This document shows, one piece after another, positions 24,710-35,033 of a stretch of 64,000 nt of DNA (the first letter of the stretch is position 1; every line of letters starts with the position of its first letter). Location: NCBI GenBank assembly GCA_034509495.1, contig CM067503.1, forward strand, positions 26,095,768 to 26,159,767, read 5' to 3'. The notes under the pieces were generated by a model, which searched no databases, was not told the DNA's origin, and saw only the letters and a program-made list of their open reading frames with translations. A program made the translations under genes and the position numbers. Origin of the DNA: Acestrorhynchus altus. Lineage: Eukaryota; Chordata; Actinopteri; Characiformes; Acestrorhynchidae.

Positions 24710-25140
24710 AACATCCATATGCTTCGAGAAGCTCCCTGAGGAACCCTGAGCGCATATTGTGTGCCTGTATATGTAGTAGGAGCAGAAAGGACATTTCCTT
24801 GCTGGATGTCATGTCTAACATGTCATTTAGTGTGTCCACATCGGCAGCTCTGGGTTTCCATAGTAACCGCTGCTCTCTAGTCGGTAATACACACAAACAC
24901 AAGCACAGATCAAAAGCTCTCACCGCATTTGCATCATAAATGCCCCAGGGTGCCTATTATTCATCACAAATGAATGTTGTTTAAATCTGTACCCGTTCGT
25001 GACAAGGCATTGGCCTTTCTCCATTCAGGCCTAATGGAAGTCATGTGTTATTGGTGAATCAATCACATTTTTCGGCTCTGGCCATCGGTTCTGACCTCTT
25101 TGGGATATAGTAGGCCCACGGAGCAGATAAAGGTTAGAAG
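24710..25140 (+). promoter_or_regulatory. Candidate conserved non-coding element with POU octamer
   Basis: Non-repetitive, moderately GC-balanced DNA with GGTTTCCATAGTAACC (24854-24869, X-box-like and nearly palindromic), an exact octamer ATTTGCAT (24927-24934) and the inverted ATTCAT/ATGAAT pair just after. These site types are typical of neural enhancers. No coding frame persists across it. Confidence 0.3.
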
Positions 25141-25159
25141 GAACAATAAACAATTACAC

Positions 25160-25810
25160 ATTTAGAATGATATGGGCAATATTTATTGATCTACACATAC
25201 AGATGTGGTGTCTCTCATTCTGGTGTTGGGTAGTAAACAGTATGCTGGATGTCTTGGCATGGTTCCTAATGGTGTCCTGTGATACAGTTTGAATATTCTC
25301 ACTCAGTTTCTGTAGAGTTTGTGGTACTGGTTGTGTTAATAGTGTGTCCAGTAGCATGCCAGTACCATGATAGTTTGTCCAGTAGCATTTTCATTGCAAA
25401 TAGGTCTGACAATGTGACTGGCCATGTCATATTTTCTGTGTCTTCAAGGCACACTCTTGAGGTGACAGCTGTATTTGGATGAGTGTTGTCTTAATGGAAT
25501 AGTGCACTGGAAAAAGTAGGGCCACTGGTTGCTTGACCTCATTAATGTAACACTGGGCTGTCAAAGCCCCTGTAATGAAGACTAAAATGATCATACAAAA
25601 TTGTACTCTCCATTGTGACACCAGGCCTTCTGGGCAAATGACTCATGACAACAAAACGTTGATCTTGGCGCTGACCAGTCTCCACACACAAATTCATCAT
25701 TGAAGATGATCCGCTGACATTCTGAGTGACTCCATGACAGACTGGCATGACACCATTGCAGTTGTGCACTGCAGTCAGTTGATTCCTTGAAGTAAGTTGA
25801 ATCATTTTAT
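25160..25810 (-). mobile_element. Tc1-like transposase relic B
   Basis: On the minus strand the copy reads from about 25810 downwards: a segment resembling the SDESRF region (IIFNDEFV), then a PGV...W-like motif region (ARRPGVTMES), and ends in LSENIQTVSQDTIRNH, the same tail as relic A. Several stops and frameshifts interrupt it, and the catalytic DLSPIE block is heavily decayed. It is the longest copy of this family here. Confidence 0.6.
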
Positions 25811-26984
25811 GAAGATGAGTGTGTATTCGTGCATTTTGCTAAAATAAGTGACATATCTAAAAAAACACCACTTTTTACTGTGTCTGTGACACATTGCCAT
25901 GACAATGTATGGCTAGCTGACAGGCTTTGTTCTTCATTTCCCAATCCTCACTAAGCTCTGCCTCCACATGATTGTTATTTGCCCTCTAATGTGCATTTTT
26001 TCAAATGTGCTGAGAGATCAGAAAACCCTCTTATATTGAGGGGGTTATTGTCACTATTAGACAAAAACAAAGTCTTCAAAACAGCAACTTTTCAAGAGAA
26101 GAAGCCTCAGTGGAAGTGTAAAGAGATGGTATTTCTCTTTTCTGTTAGTCTGTTCATCATGAAATATTGTCAGAATGTAAAGAACAACTGTCAGATTCAC
26201 ATACTGTGAAGAAGAACTGTAAACACTGGGGTACTTGACTGCTGTAGGCTGAGAGGGCTGGTGAAAACAAAGGATCAGAACTGGAGATGAAATAGGTGAC
26301 ATGTCTGGATGAGCCCCAGTCTTCCATAGTTATACCTTGTGTGTTTGAAACATTTTGTGTACTCACCTTGTCCTAAGTGGTGAAATGACCCACAGATCAT
26401 CTGGTGGCGTACAGCTTCAATGGAAGTATGAAGAAAGGCAGTGTTTCACTTTGTCTAATGTTGGGGTCATTCTGGGAAGGCAATTACATTTCAAGTTGAA
26501 AAGGTTTATTAAGGGGGCTTACTCTGCTGTCAAACATAGTGACCGGTTTTTACCCTTAAGACATCACAAGGGTTAAATCAGCTGCTGGTGAATCAGAATC
26601 ATTCTTTTTGATGAGTGGGAGCATCAGTGAGGAATATGGAACCAATCTGTGTTCTAAAATCTTTTTCAAAATTTTTTTTTGAAAACCAGAAATATATTAA
26701 TAAAATATTATTTTGCAAGTTCTGCACAAGCTTTGTCATAAGTTTAAGAAACATTTAGAGATCAGTGCCATCACATGGAACTTAATAGCCACCTACAATT
26801 CCCTTTGATTCTGAAATCAATGCCACTCGTGTTCAGCCTTCGATCAGTTGCTCCCACAGCTGTCCTTTTAAGAAGGTGTCATAGTGACACTGGGCTTTGG
26901 GAGCTTTATTGCCCTAAAACATCCGAAATCACAATTTATTTCTAAAAACACTTTCTGATTCACACATGAACGACACATGAACGA

Positions 26985-27180
26985 CAACATCCTTGCGCCC
27001 CTTTGATTTGATTCAGGTGTGTGTATGCGTGAGTGTGGCATTGGTTTGTTTGGTGGCAGGCTAATCAGATAGCTGTAATTGTGTTTACCCTGCTAAGGGA
27101 ACATGTGCGCAGTAATTGGTGCCTTGATTAGAGCAGTGGCACCAACGCAATCCTTCATTAAGCTCCCTGCATTCAGAATA
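26985..27180 (+). promoter_or_regulatory. Candidate conserved non-coding element
   Basis: Contains a TCF/LEF-like CTTTGAT at 27001, ggctaatcagat, a forkhead-like TGTTTAC at 27082-27088 and gccttgattag. Non-repetitive and without coding potential. Confidence 0.22.
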
Positions 27181-29432
27181 GTGGTGTGAAGAGAGGCAGG
27201 CCCTGCAAAATGAAGGGATGAGGCTGGATACTTGAAATGAAGAAAGAGGGAAGAAAGTAGGAGAAAGGAGAAATGGACAGTAACCCTTTTTACAATCCAC
27301 TAAGTTCTAGGTATTTACCAAGATGATGATGAGAAACAGGAAGGTAAGTACCAGGACAGTCTAAATTAATTACAGTGGAAAATCTCTCTATGTTCTAAGT
27401 ATTGACCAGCTGTGTGAGTGTCAGGTTCCAACCCTTTGTAACGTGATGGTATCTACAACAATATTCTAATGTAATTACACGGAAATGCTCACCAGGTTCT
27501 GGGTATATGGTATATACACCTAGTATACACACCTGGTAGATACCTAGAACTTAGGTGACTATAAACAAAAGGGTTACCAAATGGCCTTGACTAAACGAGA
27601 TGGGACTAGACTGAGAAAAAGTTTTAGAAACAGATGGACAAGCCATATTTCATTGTCTTTGATGTTCTATTCAGTGGTTGACCTCATTGAAACCTCTCTC
27701 GTGCACAGGTGAGAAGAACCAGGTTTGGTGATTCAAAAAAGCGGAAAACAAAAGCAATTGTGAAAGATGGGATGAAAGTGTGACTTGGATGCTCATTAAA
27801 AACACCCATGTGAGGAACATTAAAGCCTCTTTGTGTAGCCTCATTTTGTTCAGGAAGAACTCAGGAGCCAAGTATGTTCTAAAGAACGTGAGCATGGGGT
27901 CCGAGGCCTAGTTGATTTGAAACTGCGTGTTCAAAGAGACGCATGCTGAAGTGCAGTATGGTGGCGGTGAGACTGGAGAATCTGGCCTTCGTTAAAAGCT
28001 TCCGATACTTTACTCTGTGTCATTGGGTTAGCATGGATAAAAGTGAAGAAACTTTTGATCATGCTGTGTGGAAGAGCTGTAGCTGGATGGGAGGATGAGT
28101 TTAGAACAGGAAACTTTAAATTCATGACAGTTTGGCCCTAATTAAGTCTTTGCAATGCTGAGTGACTGCTGCTTATTGTAGCAGATTGACCTACATAGTC
28201 ACCCCAATCACTGCAGAAATGAAAGGAGTTTTTCCCCTCAGCTCCTTGACAACAGGCACTAGTTTTGTAGTGCCTTTCATTAAAGAAGTGGCTGAAATTT
28301 ACTGTTTTACCCCATATCCTTAATGTTCTCTTTCAGAGTATTCCTGATTTGTGTAAATTACACTTTTGATTGAACTGTTGACTGTAACATAACAAACGTT
28401 GCCTGCTCAGACAGTATTCTCCGACCCCCTGTCAGGTCTGAATTGAAGTTCAGTATTCAAGCCTTCCTTAAGCATATTTTAATTAATTAAAAAATGCTCA
28501 CGTATCAAAGCTAGGTCCATGAAATTGTGGCACTGAAGCTGATCTGTGGGGAAGAGTGGAAATTGTCCTGTGACATTATGCGACAAATGCATTAAGTATT
28601 TGAATGGAAGGAAGACTGGATGCTGAATATCTTTCCTTAGGCCTTGTCCAGACATATTTGTATATTTTAAAATTATGGTAACAATTGTAATTTTGTGAGT
28701 TACATACTCTCTTTATGAGGTACTATCACCCCCTACAGGGCTAGCATCTCCATGCAAGCATTGCCATCTCTGTGTGGATAGAAATATTTTTTAAAATGCA
28801 GGGAGAGAAATCTCTGTTAATGAGAATGTATGACAGATACGTGGACAAGTGTTTAATATGTTCATTCCTTCGGGGTGTTTTTAAGCATTGTCAAGTCATA
28901 ATGCCATTCACGGAGATGTGCACTGATTCATAGGCAAGCTGTACGAAAGCTCATAATGGATCACACTGTAATGGTGGTTTATAATCCATTTGCACTGGTT
29001 ACAACTGTAGTACTGAGGACCCACTGCAAGCACAGTGATGCACCATTTATGTTATGAGGGCAGAGGGACAAGAGCAAACCAGATACCTTGTTCTTCAGTG
29101 CACAGCCAGCTAAACCATGGCTGGAGCTGCTCTAAGAGAACAGTTGATGGTTCAGTTGTTTTAACTGAGAATTCAAATCATTATGAATATATATGAAATG
29201 TTAACAATTCAGACATTTTCTTAAATTTACTAAAAATTAGTCACTTGATGGACTACATTGGATCAAGGAAGGTATAGTGTGTATGTGTGTGATGTATGTA
29301 TGATTGTGTGGCAGGCCGAAGCACTCAGCAGTAGAGCCAGTGAGACTAATTAATTGTGAAGGTGGAAGTGAGAGGAGTGAATTGCCAATTCATTTATCAT
29401 CTACTAGTCAGCATGTGGAGAGTGCATGTTTG

Positions 29433-29434
<2 letters not shown>

Positions 29435-29471
<37 letters not shown>
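29435..29471. repeat. (GT)n microsatellite
   Basis: Pure GT tract. Confidence 0.92.
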
Positions 29472-29474
<3 letters not shown>

Positions 29475-29739
29475 GTTAGAGAATGGCTTAGCAGCTGGTT
29501 GTGCAGTGCAGCAATGCTTGAGTGATGGGCTTTGGATGGAAGATTCCTGTGCTCTCTCCTTCCCTTCCTTCTCTCTTCTCTGTGAGTGGAGAGGTACTCG
29601 ACTGTGGGTGGCGGCACGACTGCTGTTATATTAATTCAGTCTGCCGTTACAAAGGTCACAGTTGTGCAAACACAAACACCAACTTTATTCACCCAAGTGC
29701 AAACACGCATATGCAAACAGCTTTACAATATGTATAGAT

Positions 29740-29797
29740 CACACACACACACACACACACTCACACACGCACGCACACACGCACGCACACACACACA
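29740..29797. repeat. (AC)n microsatellite with GC interruptions
   Basis: AC tract with repeated acgcacgc interruptions in its right half. Confidence 0.92.
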
Positions 29798-29879
29798 AGA
29801 ATGACAGCAGAGATTACACAAGATATGTTAACATTGGGGTGTTTTATTGCCTGTGATGACTGATGACTAACCAAGCCAT

Positions 29880-30290
29880 GTCTCTTTATATGGCATTACG
29901 GATAACGTAACATGCCAGACGTCTCGAAAGTCAGTGGCAGAACTTCTTAATGGTGTCCCATGCAGCTTGAATATTCTCGCTAGAGATTGGTACTCAAGTT
30001 AGTGACTCCATACAAATAGGCTTCAGACTTGACTTGCATCTTGTCATTAATGAATCGTGACTTGACTTGGGCTCTCAGTTGCGGAGTTGTGACTTGACTT
30101 GCACTTGTATTTTGTGACATGAGAACATCTCACTCAGTTCCTGCAGATTCTGCAGTAGGGGTGGACTCTTGATCCAATCCAATAGCCTCTCATGCATTTC
30201 AATCAGGGGTAGCTCTGGCAATGCAGAGTTGATTTGTTGGATGTTTCCACCAAGACAAAAGCAGCACACATCGCAACCATTCAGAGTGAC
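29880..30290 (-). mobile_element. Tc1-like transposase relic C, split by another repeat
   Basis: The minus strand from 30270 reads IQQINSALPELPLIEMHERLLDW (first 20 or so residues shown in part), then SPPLLQNLQELSE, matching relic A (LPDLSLIENVW, PPLLQNWQELSE). The expected continuation SENIQAAWDTIKK appears only at about 29990-29940. Between them, 29995-30125 is a different repeat rich in gacttgactt. The relic therefore received an insertion after it had decayed or while it was decaying. Confidence 0.6.
29995..30125. repeat. gacttgactt-rich repeat inserted in relic C
   Basis: The block contains several copies of gacttgact spaced irregularly (for example near 30029, 30059, 30092). Similar ACTTGACTTG-rich blocks are, as I recall, common in teleost genomes. 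It splits the transposase frame of the surrounding Tc1-like relic. Confidence 0.5.
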
Positions 30291-31231
30291 CCATGAAAAC
30301 GTTATGCTGATGAAAGCAAGTCAGTGCCTGAGCTGCCTTTGCCTGCACCTGCTGTGCTCAGTGGTGCACTGGTGTGTAGTCTTCTCTTTGTAACTTTCAT
30401 CAGAATTCTGCCTCTCCTCTCTGGTGCACTCTGTGGGTAGGGACGATGACTGGTCATGGTCCACTCACCCTCAAAGTCTCCAGACTGTGGACTCATATTA
30501 AAGGTTGTATGTGTGTGGAATTCACACTGGACCTGTCCCAGGGCTTGCAGCATGCATGTGTTAAACTCTGTGCCCCATTTTAGTGAGTAGAGGTGGTTGG
30601 GAGACTGACCTTAGGAGACGTCAGATGATAGGTGAGGTTCAAGCCCTATGTGGGCACACACACAGGCACACACTCAAACACACATAAATATACACATTTA
30701 TATGCATACATGCACACACTATGCTGATTCATTCTTCACCCCATCTGCCGCCATCTGTCCTCGAGACAGGAAAGGTGATCATTTCCTCCTTCTGTCTCTT
30801 CTTCTTTCTTCCCTTTGTTGTCTTTGCACAAACTTATCAGTGACTTGTCTACAGATGTAACCTGCCCACTTTAAGTCATTTCATATTCCCACACACTAAA
30901 TAAAACTCCCTCTACTATACTCCCACACCACATCACCACAAACCATTGCTAATACAACGTCACTGGAAGGTGAGCATGCTTAGAGTAGAACTTTGTTCTT
31001 GTCACTTCTGTTTATTATCACACTGAGTGACGGGAGGAGAGACAGGGCCATCCACAGATGGCTGTAGCATCATCGGGTGTTACATCTGTGATCTTTGAAT
31101 GATAGGGATATGCTACTTCCCTTGAAACCCAAGACAACCCATAACCCACCAAATGTACCTTGTGAGTGTGCACTATGGTACATTTGAGCTCTGTCTCTCT
31201 ATAGACCACATTTGGCTGAGGCTGATTTGAA

Positions 31232-31298
<67 letters not shown>
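31232..31298. repeat. (GT)n microsatellite in a shared repeat context
   Basis: GT tract preceded by tagaccacatttggctgag and gctgatttgaat, as at 23.1 kb. Confidence 0.92.
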
Positions 31299-31866
31299 AT
31301 GCGCATGTTTTGCACACACTGCACAAGCTGTTCATCTCTGTGCGTGTCACTTACAGTATCTGTTAACAACTCTTCAACACCTTTTCCAGATCAATTTGTA
31401 AAGCAGTCGACTCATTCCCGACTCGCCACAGGCTTCCCATTATGGGTTTTGGTCCCGTAATCATGCCCCTCCGAGGACACCTGCTCTCCTGTCTCCTCTG
31501 CACATAGCCTCAGGCACACACTGTCTCTCATTGTCAGGGTCCTCATATTGATCGTCGACACTTCCCACAAAGCAGTGTGTGCAGTGGCACCACTCAGGGC
31601 CTTGTCCCTCTGTTATCTGAGCCTGCCTCACATTGATTCCACTCTGTTCAGAACACGGTGTGGCTATGCTAGATTTTAGCACCAGGGTCAGAGTTTAATT
31701 GGTGTGGGCCAGTGTTTAGTTTAGAGCAAGACAAACTCTTAGTTTTGCACTTGAATTGTGAGTCTAATGTAGCCTAATATAGACCAGAGGGATATTGGAG
31801 GGCACAATATCCCTCTTACTGATATCAGGGAATATCATTACCATAATGGAGCATGCTTGGACAGTG

Positions 31867-32251
31867 CACACTTAAAAATGAGGGTTCTTCAAGGGCTCTT
31901 CAGTAAAGAAAATTGTTCTATATAGAGCCATGTATACACAAATAACCCTTTGCAAATGTAAAGGTAAAAGATTGATAGAAAATGTTAAAGTCAAGGGTAT
32001 TGTATAGAACCATTTTGAAAAAGTTCCATATGGTCCCAAAAAAGGGTTCTACTATTACGTTACGATGCCAAGTGTAAAGATAGTAAAACCAATTTTGGTG
32101 TCATATAGAACCCTAGAAATCAATATGAAGAACTCTTTCACAAAGCAGAGAACCCTTTAACTGTGCAAAGGGTTCTTTGAGTGTTCATGGTTCTATATAG
32201 AACCATTTTCTTAACTAAAGAACCCTTGAAGAACCATCATTTTTAAGTGTG
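31867..32251. mobile_element. Long-hairpin MITE with cacacttaaa termini
   Basis: The two ends are inverted repeats of about 65 bases: cacacttaaaaatgagggtt at the left and its near-exact reverse complement at the right, continuing through gttcttcaaggg and gttctatatagaacc. The centre has further gttctatatag/agaaccct pieces. The element is about 385 bases with no coding capacity, typical of a non-autonomous DNA transposon. Similar ends are, as I recall, widespread in teleosts. No clear target-site duplication was seen. Confidence 0.75.
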
Positions 32252-33484
32252 TAGGGTTTAGATAAGTGATACAGGTTAAAATGACATCTACAAAAATGGC
32301 AGGAGTTTAGGTTTTCCACCAGAACATTTTTCTAAAGTATCTCACTACCTTTACCAGCAGACCTCTTTGTAAATTACCATGTCAGGTAAGGTAAAGCACA
32401 TGTACAATACAAGACCAAGCCACTTTCTTTCATCACACTAAGAAAATGAAAGTAAATAAAATCCTATCTTTGAGACTGACCAGTCAGTACTATATTGCGT
32501 GAAGACCTTAGATTCAAAGGCAGATTCTTTGACACAATGATTCAAGAGGATTGTCCTGTAAATCTTTGTCATTTCTAAAAACTGACGTGGAGTATTTGTT
32601 TGGTTGAGACCAATAATATAGAAAACCTCCAGGAAGAACATTCTGCAGTACAGAATGTTCTCAATATGGGTTTCATAATAGTCTCTGCTTGGTATCTGCT
32701 GAATAGCCCACTAGAGCTAGTATTAATCAAACCAATCATCAATCAAATCCAGAATTCACCTGGCTGGACTTCATTAGGGAACATATGTTCTGCACCTCAG
32801 GTTTCCTTTCTAAATTTCAGACTTTTTCAATAAGCTATTTTACTTTCAGTCAAGAAATAAATGATTGATTTCCACCATGGAATCTGATTCTTGGTGATGA
32901 TTCCCTTAAGGAGCTATAATATTAATTCTATCCATTCACTCTGCACTATAATACCTGCCTGCTCATGTTAAAAATGGTCTTTTGATCATTTGAATCAGGT
33001 TTGAAACTACCTGAAAAGATGTGATGTAATGTAATCTAATATAATTGCACTGATTTCTGAGAATTACTTAAAAATAATTTACTAAGTAAAGAGATTAATT
33101 ACTCCTCATTATTTAAAACCTATATATAGTTATATTATATTTTATAATTATTCAGTCTTCAGTTATGTTTTAGTAATTAGTAATGTAATTAAACATGAAA
33201 ATATCAGTTCTGCACTAATCACTTCTCCATTTAATGAACTGCAGTCTTAACACACGTATACTAATTAACTAACCCCTCATGGACTGTTCTGCTGAATAAA
33301 GTTTTAATGCTTCCAGAAGTGATTATTACCTTCACAAAAACAAGTCATTACTTAGTGCTTAGTTATGAAGTACTTACGTATTTATTAAGGATCCTTGTTG
33401 TAAAGTATTATTATTTTTTATTTAATATTAATATTTTTATTTTTTATTTTTCATGAAATCATGGGTATTAAATAGAGTTTATCT

Positions 33485-33790
33485 TGCTTATGTTGGAGTA
33501 ACTGACTCTACTGTCCAGAGAAGACTTTCTTCTAGATTTTGGGGAATTGCTGTGAAGATTTGATTGTATTCATTGGCAAGAATGTTAGTGAGATCAGGAT
33601 ATTGGATGATCACTACCCAACCTCATCCACAACTTCCCAGCTCCTCCCTTTCAAAATTACTGGATGGAGCACCATGCTTCCAGGGAACACAACCATTCTT
33701 CCACTGCTCCACAACTCAGTGCGGGGGCCTTTATACTCCTCTTGACCACACCTGCATTAGGCACGGTGACAAAAGTTTAGTGTTTTTTTC
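33485..33790 (+). repeat. Interspersed repeat, family 1 copy (plus)
   Basis: Blocks ctactgtccagagaagac, gctgtgaagatttgattg, ggatgatcactacccaacct, ttccagggaacac and ccttt-atactcctcttgacc correspond one-to-one to the minus-strand copy at 14130-14440. The ends are not sharply defined. Confidence 0.55.
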
Positions 33791-33847
33791 TGCTCCACAG
33801 AGTCCTAATCTACTGGCAGTATTTGTCCACAGGGATGTGACAGGCTC

Positions 33848-33852
<5 letters not shown>

Positions 33853-33919
<67 letters not shown>
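33853..33919. repeat. (GT)n microsatellite
   Basis: Pure GT tract ending in GAGA. Confidence 0.93.
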
Positions 33920-33925
<6 letters not shown>

Positions 33926-34567
33926 CAATGGATGCAATTCAAAGTAGCTGAATACATCCATTAGAAAGGGCGTCCACAAATATTTGGACAGGGTATTTTT
34001 GTCTTGTGTGTAGTGGATGAGGTGATGAACATGGTTGAAAAGATGATGGCAGGGTTCAGCAGCTGATTGTACTGTTCTCTAGAGCTGAATGGTGGCAGTT
34101 TAGTTTGTTCATGCATGTGTGTGTTTGTGTATGACTCTTGGCAGGAGTAAAAGGCTAATTCGCCAACGTGCTAGCCCCACAGCTCAGGAGATGAGTTGGC
34201 AGCGGGTGTGGGCAGCAGGACAGAGAGGATTATGGGGATGGTGCTGAGGGGACAGAAATGAAGAGTTTATTCTGACCCAAGTGTCAGCAGTTTCTGCTGA
34301 GATGAGATGCACACTGTAGAGTGCATGCAGTGAAGGCCTTTATAAACCTTTTGGAACTGGTGCTCCAGTGGACTGATGCCTACGGTGCTCAGAAGCCTAA
34401 TGCCACATGGAAAATATTGGAATGTTTGCAACTTAATTACTGTTACTAGTCTTCTTTTGATAATTTGTACTATGTTTGTAAACATTTGCAAAAATATGCT
34501 GATGTGTCAGTGACCTGGTTTGATAATGAGTTGATTATTTGGAGTTGAATTGATATATATACTGTCT

Positions 34568-34700
34568 TCTTCTTCTTCTTTCGGCTGCTCCCTTTAGGGG
34601 TCGCCACAGCGGATCATCATATTTATGATTCGCATTATAGTTTTGTCACAAGTTTTATGCCGGATGCCCTTCCAGACGCAACCCTCACAACCCTATTCAA
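34568..34700 (+). repeat. Teleost-type interspersed repeat (gctgctccctttaggggtcg)
   Basis: A short (TTC)n stretch leads into ggctgctccctttaggggtc, gccacagcggatcatc and gccggatgcccttccagacg. I know this block as a very frequent teleost repeat. It sits directly left of a SINE, separated by AT-rich DNA containing a short palindromic aattgaatataat pair. Confidence 0.6.
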
Positions 34701-34764
34701 TTTATATTCAAAATTGAATATAATAATATACTGTATATTACATAATTATTATATTCAATTTTGG

Positions 34765-35033
34765 AAATGCCAAGTCCTCAACCTCACTAGCACCTAGCCC
34801 ACCACCCCCTATGACATTGGATGCTTCTGACACTATGACGGTGAGGATGAGCACATGTCTCTTCCGATACATGTGAAGTCAACCACCACCTCTTTTTGAA
34901 CTGCTGTAAATTTGTATCTCTGTTCCGGGCTGACAAGCATGACAATGATGATGACAAGCAGCATGACCCGGGATTTGAACCTGCAATTCTCAGATCATAG
35001 TAGTAGCTCATTAGACCACTGAGCCACGTCTAA
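34765..35033 (-). mobile_element. tRNA-derived SINE (minus strand)
   Basis: On the minus strand the head carries an A-box-like TGGCTCAGTGG (plus 35016-35026) and a B-box-like GGTTCAAATCC (plus 34971-34981) at tRNA-like spacing, followed by a body with acatgtatcggaagagacat and gtgagg blocks. This is the layout of a tRNA-derived SINE transcribed by RNA polymerase III. It is not a functional tRNA gene because no acceptor stem closes and no terminator follows the head. Confidence 0.75.

Noticed and set aside
34971..35026. Possible tRNA gene
   Set aside because: A and B boxes are present but the cloverleaf does not close and the body continues as a SINE.
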